Source: Tremella fuciformis
Taxonomy: Eukaryota > Basidiomycota > Tremellomycetes > Tremellales > Tremellaceae
Assembly: GCA_032768795.1 (NCBI GenBank)
Contig: CP136493.1
Coordinates: forward strand, 2,046,001 to 2,110,000
Length of the DNA: 64,000 bases
Direction of reading: 5' to 3'
Shown piece after piece: positions 52,388 to 63,443 of this stretch; the first letter of the stretch is position 1, and every line of letters starts with the position of its first letter. The notes under the pieces were generated by a model. It had not been told where the DNA came from, made no database searches, and saw only the letters and a program-made list of their open reading frames with translations. A program made the position numbers and the translations under genes.

Positions 52388-53100
52388 GAGATGGTAGGAC
52401 CAGCTGCCGGTAATGCCTGTGACAGTTCACACGCGCCACACATTGACGCAGATGTCTCACGGTGATCGGACGGGTCTCCTTGGTGTCAAGCTGTGAGAAA
52501 CGCTTCAGTCGTGGGTGACTCATGATATGCCCCAAACATGTTTTCTCCCTCCCTCCAGTGCGCTGTCTGGCGCCTGAACGCCACGATGCATGACGAATAT
52601 GTGCATGCAAAAGAATGCGATGCTAACATGTCAGGTTTTAATACTACACAGTCCGTCAGTCTCAGTCGAGTACGAATGCATAGCGGAGGAGACCACGGCC
52701 TTAATCGAAGCAGAAGGCATGCAAGCTGAGCGTAGAGACTCAGGGGCAGGTGGACAGAGAGCAGCCAGATTGCTCGCCTGACTGTGTCCCGCTGACCCGC
52801 GCGTCCTTGTCGTATTTGTGCGCGGGGTGGGTAGGCTTCTTTGAGACGGCGCAGGGAGAAACTGCCCCTCATCTCCTGCGCCTATCACTCACAATCAGCA
52901 GACGTGAAAGCTCGCCAGATGGAGAGTGTATCTGAATGCATTCCGCACGCGATGAACTATCAGTCCGCCGATTTGGCATGACGTGATTGCATGGCGAGAG
53001 AAATGGTCAGGGCGGGCGATCGACGGGATGAGTGTGGAAGAGGGGGGCGAATCGGGTGACCTGATGCTGTAAAGCAGGAAACCAATCTTCCACACCTCCG
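52388..53100. other. Intergenic region between F3 and F4
   Basis: No gene is supported. It contains 3' flank of F4 and upstream flank of F3. Confidence 0.45.
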
Positions 53101-54171
53101 TCACTCGTGAAGGCTTGAATACGGATTCGATGAGCGCGTCAGTGTCGGCCTGAACGGTCTTGGCGGTCCCCGGGTGCGTCGTCGCCCGTTGACTGTATAG
53201 AGAGAAGAATCATTCTCCTCGCATTCCGCCACGAATCGACACAAGCCCGTCATAATGTGGGCCGTTTCATCTTCAGCGCACGTCTCCCGAGCTTCAGAGT
53301 AAAGGTATTGCAGCCTGTTGATTATCTGTGTCGGTTTGGATTCGTAGGCGAGTCTCTCGCATGCGTAGAACCCATAAGCGTCATTGAGAATTTCCGCAGC
53401 CTCCGTCTCCCAGGCAGGGTCCGCAGACATGGAAACGACGACGCTATGCAATTTGCCGACATTCAAATCAAGCGCAAATTCGGGAGCTTGATTGTGCTAG
53501 TACGTGGGTGGCGTGCCATCGTCCTTGTATGTATAATGATCGGTGATGTGAGTCTTGAGCTTAGATAGATGTTTGCTGGCTTCCTTGAGTGTTTCGAAGC
53601 CCGCCCGATATGAAATCAAGTGTTCAAGGATGTTCACCTTGTCCGTGCACAGGGACAGTTCCGCCACCCTGCTCCTATAGAGGGGGGGAAGACTGGGCCC
53701 CTGTTCGGCGAGGAATGCTACAAGGGCCGCATTGCCTTGAGTCTGAGAAATTGACCCCTCCGAGCCATTCGCGGCTTTGAGCAGCATCAGTAGTTCAGGC
53801 TCGAGATTCGTGATCATGTTGAGCGTGCGGTCGATCATTTGCGTCGGCGCCAATCCATTCGGCGACTCGCTGTCTCGGATAAAGTCACCGTATTGCTGCA
53901 AAATGCTCCCAATGCGCGATACGCTCTCGTCAATACGCGAAATACAAGTTTGAGTAGCAAGTGGGAGCTGTAACACCGAACGATTTGCCCAAGAAAATAG
54001 GCTTAGGACCTGTTGGTCCCTTGAGGCTTCAACAGAGTCTCGGGCGGTGTCCAACGGTCTCCAACGCCTGCAGTCATGGTACTTGTGAACAGCCTCGTGC
54101 AGTGACTGCGTTGGATTGTCTGGGGTAAGGTCATCGGGCTCGTGGAGGTACTCAGAAGCCGCACGGGACAT
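53101..54171 (-). pseudogene. Family F copy 4, interrupted by one in-frame TAG
   Basis: The whole copy is colinear with F3. The start MSRAASEYLHEPDDLTPD was chosen over a further-upstream in-frame ATG (54237) by comparison with F3 and F5. Signatures are FSWANRSVLQLPLATQTCI, FETLKEASKHLSKLKTHITD with HYTYKD, then a TAG at 53497-53499 directly after GTPPTY. The same frame continues without any other defect through HNQAPEFALDLN, GKLHSVVVSMSADP, KPTQIINRLQYLYSEARE and HIMTGLCRFVAE to the stop at 53101. The product would be 224 residues if the stop is honoured, or about 356 if read through. A lone nonsense mutation suggests recent inactivation, a stop-codon polymorphism, readthrough or a sequence error. 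Confidence 0.7.
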
Positions 54172-54439
54172 TGAGGCGGATAAATGGCAAGCGGTTGGGC
54201 TGTGGTATGGGTCTGTACGGGAGTGGTGACCCAACATTTCTTTGATTGCAAGGCTACTATATGCGGCGCGCTAGTAGCACCACCTGCGGGTGCTGCTTGT
54301 GAATATTCACACGCTACGGTGGCTCACGCAACGCGCAGACGGAACGGGTGTTTCACGGAGAGCAGACACGAGGTCAAACTGGAGGTGTGAGAAACGCATC
54401 AGCCGTGGGTGAATTAGATCATGCCCCAAACGTGATTCC

Positions 54440-55302
54440 CCCTAATTGCCATGCTTGAGACACGATCGAAAGTGCAAGGTCATGCGCACGATTCTGTGTG
54501 CACATAGAAACAATGGCGCTGCTCAACCTTCCGCGATTTAAATCGTCAAAAAAGCTGTGCATCTGAGGATTTTTTGCTCATGAGTGCAATGTAATGATAC
54601 GTGATGGGGACCATCAGCAATGTAAATTCCTTGCTCGCTTGCCTGAGAAGCCCCAATACCCTCCGGTCCTCGATTAACTGTTCGAGGAGGTCGACATTGT
54701 CCATGCACGCCGTCAGAAGCGCAGGCTCGCCGATGTAGTCATCGAAGATATCTGTGCAATTGGTGCACTGATCTTTATGAGCTCTTTGACTAATTGACCG
54801 GCGCAGACCCGATACTCTCATGTCTCGGCACGAAGGTTCCATTTCCGGCTTTCAAAAGCATGGGGTGTTCAGGCTTGAACTTTTGTACCAGGTCAAGAAT
54901 GGCCTTGATGCCTGGGCTATGCCGTTTCTGGATCTCCTTGCTGAGCGATTCCGAGGGCGTTGTGGCAGGATGACAACCGGATTTAGCGGCTCGACAGTCG
55001 TCGCACCAGATGTTTTCATTAAACTCAAGCAAGGTCTGCTCGATAATCCTCAAGTATCTATTCATCTCCATGATGCATCTCTGTGTGGCGAGTGGGAGTT
55101 GCAACACCGAACGGTGCGCCCATGAGAATTCCCTTAGGGCGTCTTCAGCCCTCTGGGCAATCTGGGGCTGTCTAAGATTGTCTATCTTATGGGGTCGGCG
55201 GTGCGGCTTGGTCTCCATTATCGCCTTGTACAGCGATTGGCTGGGCTGGTCGGGACAGAGCAGGTCTGGGTCGCGCTGAGCAGTGTAAGGCCAGCTGGAC
55301 AT
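54440..55302 (-). pseudogene. Family F copy 5, decayed by several frameshifts
   Basis: The start MSSWPYTAQRDPDLLCPD and the first 170 residues are intact (FSWAHRSVLQLPLATQRCI, PEHPMLLKAGNGT), ending at a TAG at 54790. The family sequence continues in a second frame (CTNCTDIFDDYIGEP, VDLLEQLIEDRRVLGLLRQ, MVPITYHYIALM) to about 54546. After a T6 run it continues in yet another frame (DDLNRGRLSSAIVSMCTQ), equivalent to GKFHSAVVSM in F3. The final third of the family is not recognisable. At least two, probably three, frameshifts are needed, so this is a pseudogene, although the N-terminal 170-residue piece could still be expressed. Its CATATATGG promoter-like element (about 55393-55401) is retained. 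Confidence 0.75.
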
Positions 55303-55815
55303 GGCGATGAATGAACACAAACGGGTGGGCCGTGGCGGGTCTTGTGTGAGGTTGCAGAGGGAAAGTGAGCGACCTCCCTTTGCGGGCAGGCCCTCCATAT
55401 ATGTTCACACGAACGCGCCAGCTGATGCTGACCCCGTGACAGACAGTATGAGTCAGGGAGAGCGGCAGAGGTCTCAAGGAGAATCCACACGAGGTCCGAA
55501 GGGTGTCCGAGCTGTGAATCGGTTGCAAATGTGAGAACCGCTTCATCGACGCATGCCCCGATTGAGGCGTTTCTCCGCGCGGCCAAAGGAAGCCGGTGGG
55601 TGTTTCTCATGCCCCATCCGACCTATCGGAGCTGGCGACCGTAGGTCTCAAACACTCACTGTCGATGAACACCCAATCGGTCCTCTCTTATTCAGAGCTT
55701 GCCGCTTCTCGAGACCTACATAGGGTAGAGCTCAGACCAGCTCGAGGGGTTGGAGGGCCATAAATATGTGCATACGAAAAAGGAGAAAATTGATCATACT
55801 GCGATCGCCGGCCTG
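55303..55815. other. Intergenic region between F5 and F6
   Basis: No gene is supported. Two copies of GCTAGACGGGCC occur in tandem at about 55816-55841, just inside the 3' end of F6. Confidence 0.4.
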
Positions 55816-56925
55816 CTAGACGGGCCTGCTAGACGGGCCAGCGGTAGACGGATCAGCGGTCGCCGAGCCAGATGCGGTCGATTGGGGCTTCCAGGACCCG
55901 GCTACATACCAATCAAGGACCTTCTGGAAAACATGATCAGCCAAGGTTGGTCCCTGCCTCCCGTCAGTGAGTCCCTCTTGTGTCGAGTCCTTGACAACCC
56001 GAAGCATTTGATGCATAGTAGGACGTGACTCCTCCGTCCAGTCGTTCAGGTGATAATCCTGGGCTAATTGAATGAGTCTCTTTGCAGTATCGGCATCTCC
56101 GTCTTCAATAGAAATCTTGGTCGCGTTGATGATGTTCACGTCGTCGAATTCAGTTCGCGCTGCGCAACTCATCCCCGTTCGAATATCAATGAGAGCGTCG
56201 TGGCGTAATTCTTCTGACTTGTCGGACAACCAGGTGCTACCGAGCCTCCGATACAAAGTCTGGAGTTGATCGGCAACTTCTTGCTCGGGACTTCGCTTTC
56301 GACTGAATCGGACAATCCTCTCAAGGTCGTCCAATTTCTGGAATGCGTCCTCCTGCCCAAGCGGTGACGTCTCGTCCAGTTCTTCGTCAAAAAGCCGAAA
56401 TCGACTGCAGATCGTGTCTAGACCCTTCTTGAGCCGGTGTCTCTCAGCTGCCCAGAGGGATGGATCTATTTGGACTGTACCCATCGCCTGGATCAGCTCC
56501 GAGCAACTCACTCCTCGCGCAACGTCATCTACGACAAGTCCGATATCATAACTCGGGCTACTAGTGATCACCGAGTCCAAGAACTTGAAAGGACCATCTT
56601 TGCGTCCCTGAGGGCCAGCATGGAATTCATACTCTTCTGTAACCTGCCGGGCAGAGCGATAGACATCGCTGGGGCCGCGACTGATTCTTGTTCGAACACA
56701 TTCGGGAAGTTGTGTCACCGTTTTGCATGCTTCTTGCAATTGGCGAAGATATGATTCAGCAAGATCGATGGCACCTGGGAGTCTCAAACATTTTAGTTCC
56801 GTGCGCATGGATGATCTCAAATGTGCTTGCACTGTCTCAATGAATGATAAATCAGGCGCAACTGTATAGCCTACTCCTGGACCGGGGGCCTTGCGGCCGG
56901 GTTTCAGTTTTGCCAGCTGTTTCAT
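55816..56925 (-). CDS. Family F-like copy 6, distant relative, unknown function
   Basis: This single-exon gene has 369 residues from the ATG at 56925 (MKQLAKLKPGRKAPGPG); the open frame extends upstream but without an ATG. It keeps only the general pattern of signature 1, here LRQLQEACKTVTQLPECVRTRI versus W-A-x-R-S-V-x-Q-L-P in F1-F5. The remainder is helical and unlike them: EELDETSPLGQEDAFQKL, IVRFSRKRSPEQEVADQL and VFQKVLDWYVAGSW. The tail is Ser/Thr/Ala-rich and partly encoded by a short tandem repeat (TAGPSSRPV end). Same strand and position at the end of the array suggest it is an early-diverged member, but this is inference. Confidence 0.55.
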   Translation of the reverse strand: MKQLAKLKPGRKAPGPGVGYTVAPDLSFIETVQAHLRSSMRTELKCLRLPGAIDLAESYLRQLQEACKTVTQLPECVRTRISRGPSDVYRSARQVTEEYEFHAGPQGRKDGPFKFLDSVITSSPSYDIGLVVDDVARGVSCSELIQAMGTVQIDPSLWAAERHRLKKGLDTICSRFRLFDEELDETSPLGQEDAFQKLDDLERIVRFSRKRSPEQEVADQLQTLYRRLGSTWLSDKSEELRHDALIDIRTGMSCAARTEFDDVNIINATKISIEDGDADTAKRLIQLAQDYHLNDWTEESRPTMHQMLRVVKDSTQEGLTDGRQGPTLADHVFQKVLDWYVAGSWKPQSTASGSATADPSTAGPSSRPV

Positions 56926-57006
56926 ATCCTGGGTGTAGCGTTGTCGCTTGTCGATGCGGATGTCTGGTTGGTTGGTGAAGGTGAAGTGGCCCGTCCCCGT
57001 TGTGCA

Positions 57007-57012
57007 TTTATA
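57007..57012 (-). promoter_or_regulatory. TATA box of F6
   Basis: TATAAA on the minus strand lies about 82 nt before the chosen start codon, which supports that start. Confidence 0.5.
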
Positions 57013-57442
57013 GGAATCGCGCAATCCTCCCCACGAACAGCCTACCAAACTGACAAACACCCCTTTCAGTCACAGTCTGAAAGGATTGACGATCACCAAG
57101 TCAGCTCTTCACAGGATCGTTTACAATTTGATTTGTAGCTCGCGAGCTGATTTGATTTCGGTAAAACTACATTTCGAATGCCCAGAGACTTTCCTAAAAA
57201 ATTATTTTGCTATGTCGAGTTGCAAGACGAATGAGATATCCCAATTCCAAAATAGCGTCGCCAATGATGGGAGGTGATGACGCACCCCACGCAGATAGGC
57301 AAAACTGTTTACCACTCATGGGTCGGTCAGCTATCAATGGAGCAACAGTTTATCGGTCGGTATTCCCCGAGGGACTTTCATGACGCGCCAAGAGTCACGT
57401 AGACTTGTTCGCTATTCGTCAGAGACATACATGCATGACGCA
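57013..57442. other. Intergenic region between F6 and the next gene
   Basis: No gene is supported. Confidence 0.4.
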
Positions 57443-59325
57443 TTAGTCGTCTAATGTCTCCCAGACCCCCAGGGGAACGTCCGGGCTGGGCCCTCGCGCG
57501 CTCCGCATACTTCCCCCACCTAGAGTCACGGCAGTCGGGGGTGGATGCAACATGCCACTCTTCACCCCCTCGACATTTCCCCCTATACCCCCCGATAGAG
57601 CGGCACGAACATCGAATTTCATAGCCGGGCCGCTGGTCAAGCTGGACAAGAGGACAGCGAGCTCATCATCTAGTATTCGGCGTGCGAGAGCGTCTCCTTC
57701 TCTCAGGAGGACAGAAAAGTGTTTCTGGACTGAGTGAAGCAAGCATACTGCTAAAGAAAACCCACTCGTAGCTTCGCGTCGACCTTGAGGAAGAGCTCGA
57801 TCACTTGAGGTGTCAACTTCTGACCGTCTCCGACCAGCGACCGATCCGAGGGTAGTTCGCCCAAAATGAAGGCTTGGAAGGCGTCGTGTTGTGTCGTACT
57901 TGATGGATCAGCCGACTTGTTGTTCGCTCGAGCTGTCGACGCGCGATGAGTCCGGCCAGTCGTAGCCATTGGAGTATTTTCCCAACTGCTGTCACCGAAG
58001 CTATTGATCGAGAACCCGCCCGGCGATTTAGGATCTCCCTCGTTGCTGTCGACAAGCGTGCTGCCCGCGAAGCTATTTGATCCTGTGATGCTGGTCTGAT
58101 ATCCATGGGGAAGAGCCGAGTTAAGTGGGGCCAGTTCGGAGGTTCTGGCGGAATGAATAAAAGTACTCGGGTGAAAAAGAGAATGCTTGTCGGATCTTGG
58201 AAGGCCATGCCACGAGGTGGGATGTGGGAGGACCATACCAAGGAGCTTCTTGTAGAGGTCACGAATGATGGAGCATGCTGAAGAGTGCACTTGGAAGAAG
58301 TCTGGTGTGAAAGGCTGCGGATGAGTGCTTCTCTCGCAGCGACAGCAGTAGCACTTACCAGGTTTACCATCAGCAGATACGACTCATTGTCATGCATGAC
58401 AGACTCGGACGCGCCTCCTGTCGACCTCTTCCTGTCTTTCTTTCCCTGAAAGATACCCTTCACGCCTTTGGAGCTCCCTTCGGTCCATGACTCCCACTCG
58501 TCCAGCATCTTGAGGGTGGCCTTGAGAAAGTCGGTGATCTGTTGTATGTCGAACAGCGCGGCCAGCGAGGCGCCAAGGACAAACATGTTTCGAGCCCGCT
58601 GGTCTACCTTGCCAGGTCCAAGCGATGTCTCGAGTGCTTGACGAGGTATCTTGACTGTATTGAACCAATGTACGTCGCTGAATGTCAGCAGGCCACAGCC
58701 AGTTGGGTGCAAGCAGTGACTCACCCTTGATACCATTGCATCATGTAGCTCCAGGAGAACAGTCGCTCCTTGACAACCTTGAAGATGTCCTCCGGTTTGC
58801 GTATCACAGTGTCTCCTCCGCCTCTATCCTTTTCTTTCTCCTTGTCCTTGAATTTGGAGCTGACAACCCTCCCGCCGCCAGGCAGAAAGGTCGAGCTGGC
58901 GCTTCGCTCCCTCGCTCGCCGCTCACGCGCTTCCTGGCTCTTGTCCCGCTCCCTCGAGTAGGTCGATTCCGGATAACGAGGCGAATCCGGCGAGTGTATT
59001 GGAAACTCATCAGATGCGGAAACAGGAGGAAGTGCCGAACTGCTGGAGTGGAAGTGTGATGAAGCTGGGGTCGGTAGAGGAGGCGCAGACGAGGACGGTA
59101 TCGGGATAGCGGAAATGCGCGATGAGTTCGACTTGCCGAAGGCGCCAAGAAGAGACTACGCGTCAGGTAGATCTCGAGAGATCGAAAGTAACATACGTTG
59201 CTCTGCTGTGAACGTCAGCTTTGGCCCCGGAATGAGCAGCAGGGAATGTATGAAAGGGGCGCGGCACATACCTTGCGCTTCATGCTCGCTTTGCTGGACA
59301 TGCCAGACATGGATCCGAAGTCCAT
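57443..59325 (-). CDS. Conserved-looking protein of unknown function, six exons
   Basis: Exons 59272-59325, 59197-59205 (9 nt, encoding Gln-Ser-Asn), 58725-59155, 58359-58677, 57762-58314 and 57443-57729 join in phase to 550 residues. The N-terminal ~100 residues are Ser/Pro-rich. A structured domain follows: TVIRKPEDIFKVVKERLFSW, SYMMQWYQGDVHWFNTV, KIPRQALETSLGPGKVDQRA, RNMFVLGASLAALFDIQQ, ITDFLKATLKMLDEWESW, YLLMVNLPFTPDFFQVHS and SIIRDLYKKLLGMV. The tail includes another Ser-rich linker, LTPQVIELFLKVDAKLR and QKHFSVLLREGDALARR. The overall layout resembles an uncharacterised fungal protein, but I do not recognise the family with certainty. The last intron (57730-57761, 32 nt) is unusually short and the least certain junction. 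Confidence 0.75.
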
Positions 59326-59835
59326 TGCGCCCTCTGGCGGATCTCACGGACGAGTCAAAGCTATCGTAGACGAGGTTGATGGTGAAGGAGGGGTGTTACG
59401 CGACGACGAGACCATCTCGGTGGCAAAGTGGCAGTGTGGCACTCGAGCGAATGTGGCGAATTCGAAAATTTGGCACCCCCGACCGATGGCTGTGTTGCAA
59501 AGGTCAACTTGCTGCTGCGAAATGAAAGGGGACCGAAATGCGGGGTCGTTGGGGTGGATGCGTGCTGACGCGTCTTAAGAGGCTGACAATGACCAAGCAC
59601 CCAGTCGTGTGATCGTCATCGCGCTGAGAGGGATTTCGAATTGAGGCGGAGCAGCTAATCGGACTCAGAGTCGTCATGGCATGATATCCTTACATACAAT
59701 GCTCAACGGAACGGATACGCGCATACTTCTGACAGAGCGAGGGAGAAGCGGGTGGCCATGAAATGGTGTCAAAACAGGCGAGGGTGCCCGCTCTCATCTT
59801 CTCCATCACTTGAATCTCTCGTAAAACTTCCTTCT
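59326..59835. other. Divergent intergenic region
   Basis: No gene is supported. It should hold promoters for the flanking divergent genes. Confidence 0.4.
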
Positions 59836-60488
59836 ATGTCTCGGAATCATCAGAACCGGCCAGGAGGGCGGCGCACACCTAGCATGAACCGTCGCGGTAC
59901 GTCATCATCGTCCACCTCCGCTCGAAATGGTGGCAGCGAGCGAGCTTGGTAGGTCTGCTATGTTCACACAAAGATGGGATTTTGCTGACAGACAGGGCTC
60001 CGACTCCTGGGGTAGAAGTAGATCGGTCCATGACCACCCAAATTGCTGAGACCAGTGAAACGCCTTCAAACAGGGCATCATCTGTAGCCCCGACGACCCC
60101 TGAGCCAGCCTCGCCGTGCGTGACAGACAGTTCGATGTCGCAAGAGGTCCCGTCCATGACGCACTCAGTGGCGACCGCTACAGATCTCTCTGCCCCTGCG
60201 ACACCATTGAATGCCAGGCCTAGAGCCGTCCGCGGTGTTCAAATTCCCACCAGGAGAGTTAGTGATCTACAAACAGCGCCCTATTACCTGGTCACGCAGA
60301 CGCATAGGCCCGCTCCCCCCGGTTGCATCACTTATCCGCCGTACGGTGGAACCGGGACTGACGAGGCAGTGGTAGCCTCTCCCGAAGACACGCAACCCTC
60401 GCCGGGGCAAGACCGTCACGACCATGGCCCCGCCCCTGACCCCGAGGAATTTGAGACTCAGGAAGGCGGCTCCGAGTCTCCGGTCTGA
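59836..60488 (+). CDS. Ser/Thr/Pro-rich hypothetical protein H1
   Basis: Exons 59836-59948 and 59996-60488 (47-nt intron, donor GTAGGT, branch GCTGAC) join in phase to 201 residues. The N-terminus is basic and Asn/Arg-rich (MSRNHQNRPGGRRTPSMNRRG). The body is dominated by Thr, Ser, Pro and Ala (SVAPTTPEPASPCVTD, DLSAPATPLNARP) with one less biased segment (IPTRRVSDLQTAPYYLVTQ). The C-terminus is acidic. It is very probably disordered. No signal peptide or membrane span is present. It begins a run of four similarly composed plus-strand genes. Confidence 0.55.
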
Positions 60489-61270
60489 AACCGAGCTGTG
60501 AAAGCTGCACTTCGGGTGTTGCAGAAGCTAAGGCTGTATCTCGAAACAAGGTTCCCTTTCGATAGAGCCAGTCCTGGCGCATGCATCATCTCCTGGTCTT
60601 CGGGGATGACGACGAAGACCTACATTCGCCCCTCGTGCTGTTATCAGTAAGCGCTGACCATGACGAGCAGCAGCCGCTTGAAGTCACTCTCCCCAAGGAG
60701 GCAGGCAGCAGGTGATGGTTATCTGCGTGCCCGACCCCCTGTCCGGAATGAGCGAGTCTCAGCGTCCAAATATGAACCCACCAGAGGAATAAACCTCCTC
60801 AAAAGGTGGCCACTACTGCTATGGCATTAGCTTGGCGGGGTTGTCTTTGCAAGGCATGTCGCTCAACGGCGAATAGTCTTACCCTTACCAATACCAGTGT
60901 CATACCTAGGTCCCAATGAAGCATTCCCCCCCTCTTCCGGATTCAAATCTGCTCCCTCACAAGCAGGATTTGAATACAGAGGTACGGGTGCAGGATATTG
61001 CAGCCTCTCCCTAGGGAGCAAGCGTGATATCCTTCGTGCACATGTACCTTCAGACGCGCAGTTCGGTGGGATGTCGACGGTTAGATGTGCAATCCTAACC
61101 TGCTCCACCCGCTACCCTTGTTCTCCCCCACATACCTCATCCCTCACAAAAGGAGCGGTAGCGCCGTGGTTTGCTTCGTGAAGAGCACAAAAGCCCACAC
61201 CGCTCCGACTTGAATTCTACCGTCGTTGTTGTTGCTCACAGTTCCGCCTGCAACGGCACAACAGATCTTC
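60489..61270. other. 0.78-kb intergenic region
   Basis: No gene is supported. Confidence 0.4.
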
Positions 61271-62023
61271 ATGTCGCAAGACGGCCTAGATAGGCTGGTC
61301 TTCCCTTCGATGGACCTGACAAATGTGGTGTCTGAGGATCAAGCGGGACACCAAGTCTCTCGACTCTCAGACCACGGGGGTAGTGGACATGCCACGATCG
61401 CCAATGACCCGGGACTCAGCTTCAGAGCCGCTTTCTCAGGCCAAGAGAATCACGCTTCTCCCTCCCGCACGGCTGCTGCAACCTTTCAGATGAACACGTC
61501 ACTTCCGGAAGACGAGGTGTGGGAAAGGCCACCAGGCGAAGGTAGTGACGGCTTGGAGGGAAGCAGCGGGTATGAGGCGGGTTCTTCCCACCCATCAATC
61601 AAGACCGTTTCTCTCAGTCCATCCAACCGGGGGTCACCAATCGCCTACAGACCTGATGCCAGTCATAAAGCAGTATCGACACGACCTCAACCTGAAGAGC
61701 GAGTGCTATTGAACCCACGAGGGGGAACGCCTAGAAAGCTGTCATGCCCGCCACGCTTGCCGCCGACGGTAGTTTTCGAGGAGGAGATTGGTGGTGAGCA
61801 TGCCGGAGCCCAGTCAAGATTATCCAGAATGACAGCGCCGGGCCGCTTATCGACAGCAGAGTGGGGCTTTAGGGATACGAGGAAGTGGATGACTTGGCCT
61901 GAACTCCTGCAATGGAGAAAGGCGATCAAACAACAGTCTGAATGGGGGACCGTAGAACAGGAGGAATTTGGTGTCTCGGACACCGAGGGTACAGATATTT
62001 GCCCTTGGGCTTGCAGCAAGTAG
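61271..62023 (+). CDS. Ser/Pro-rich hypothetical protein H2
   Basis: This single-exon frame has 250 residues from the ATG at 61271 (MSQDGLDRLVFPSMDL); the open frame upstream has no ATG. It is rich in Ser, Gly, Pro and Glu and looks disordered for its first ~180 residues (PEDEVWERPPGEGSDG, VSLSPSNRGSPIAYRPD). The C-terminal ~70 residues are less biased, with AEWGFRDTRKWMTWPELLQW and RKAIKQQSEWGTVEQ, a Trp-rich stretch that may fold or bind a partner. It ends CPWACSK. No known domain was recognised. Similarity to H1 or H3 is limited to composition and orientation. Confidence 0.5.
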   Translation: MSQDGLDRLVFPSMDLTNVVSEDQAGHQVSRLSDHGGSGHATIANDPGLSFRAAFSGQENHASPSRTAAATFQMNTSLPEDEVWERPPGEGSDGLEGSSGYEAGSSHPSIKTVSLSPSNRGSPIAYRPDASHKAVSTRPQPEERVLLNPRGGTPRKLSCPPRLPPTVVFEEEIGGEHAGAQSRLSRMTAPGRLSTAEWGFRDTRKWMTWPELLQWRKAIKQQSEWGTVEQEEFGVSDTEGTDICPWACSK

Positions 62024-62697
62024 CATCTCCTCCGGGGGGGATCTGCCCTTAAGGCCAAGCAGGCCAAGGGGGCAGCAGAGTGAGCGAAGGCCGATTGATG
62101 CAGTGCATCGCAACCTCGGAAGGGAGGGACGGGCGGAGAGTACAGGACCGTCCTGAAGGCTCTGGCAGGAGCAGCTCTACGTCAGCCAGTTCTCGACAGA
62201 TGTAACACCAATTCTATTTATTGATGGAGGTCAGAGCGATATTCCCCTTTTTACTATGATTAAGGCTCATAACGGGTGGCCATCACTAGAGGGCTGGAGA
62301 TACACGTTCCTCTGGGACACGAGACATAGTCTAAGCCGGACTTTGGCTTGAGTGTCCGTCCCCCAGTTTGGTCATCGCCATCTGGCACTCCCACGATTCC
62401 TGCTCGGAGCGCCCGCACTTCGATGTCGCCAGAAGCACTGCGTCATGACCCGGCAGATTGCAGCTATCCTCTTTCTCTCGCCTCCCACATAGCGGCAGCG
62501 CAGAACCACAGCGACAGAGCTCCTTTCTGAGAGCTCCTTTTTTGTAGAGAGACTCTAAAAGCTCACGAGAAGCATCTCGCGAGCCGTCGAAGACATACCA
62601 CAGGGATTGGAGGGTGTATCAAATCTGACAACTCTCTGCTCCCCAGCTCACACCATAACTGACACCGATAATTCCACATCTCTGTTTTCTTGAAGGT
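62024..62697. other. 0.67-kb intergenic region
   Basis: A short frame at 62348-62530 was not convincing; no gene is supported. Confidence 0.4.
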
Positions 62698-63443
62698 ATG
62701 AGTGCAAGAAACGATGCCGTGCATCAAGACAAAGACGAGTCGAGCTCGGCCCCCGAACAGCGCATTCCCACTCTCCCGAGGGTTCAAAGTAGCAGTCAAG
62801 CGACTTCCACGATCGCCACCTTCACTGGAACGGAGGAGCCTGGGTGAGTCCTCACTGAATCTCACAATGCCGGGAGAAACTGACCCACAAGTCCGTCGAG
62901 TGTCGCTCAGACCATCGAGTCTTACCAGGCTCCAATGCGGACCGTTGATACGGGAACCGCTCTTAACAGTGATGGGATCGAGGAAGTCAAGTACGATTCC
63001 CCATCGTCTCCTTCTTCCTTTGCTTCTGCCAGCGGTGCTCATCCCTTTTTTGGCAGTCGAATGACCTATTCGCCTGTGCCCACCCTGACAACGGGATCCG
63101 AAACAGAAACTGACAGCATTCGCACGGGGTCTATGTCCCATGTCGCGAGCCTGCCGACAGGTCCTAACAGGGGCCGGACGAGACGTACAGCCATCACTAC
63201 TGGTACTACCGAACGGGGCGGACGGGAAGGAGGGGTGTTGCAGGTCTTCGCAGGGCGGCTACAGATCCTAACAGGCTTGTTGCTTTGACTCAGGGCCCTT
63301 TCCCGACTGGTGTGGGACTTGGCCTTCTGGAGCACGATGACCCCACTGCGGAGGTCGCCGTGTTCTTCGCCGATACCCGAATCTACGACGCGGACGAAGA
63401 GGGCGAGAATCCTCAGCTCGATGGCAATATTACGGACCTCTAG
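62698..63443 (+). CDS. Ser/Thr-rich hypothetical protein H3
   Basis: Exons 62698-62843, 62901-63243 and 63294-63443 join in phase to 212 residues; introns are 57 and 50 nt. The N-terminal part is Ser/Gln/Thr-rich (MSARNDAVHQDKDESSS, QSSSQATSTIATFTGT). The middle continues GVAQTIESYQAPMRTV and YDSPSSPSSFASASG, then a Thr/Arg stretch (GRTRRTAITTGTTERGG). The third exon is different, with GPFPTGVGLGLLEHDDP and EVAVFFADTRIYDADEEG, a short acidic, possibly structured C-terminus. The first acceptor (TCGAG) is unusual, so the first junction is tentative. The second has a clear CAG acceptor. Confidence 0.5.
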
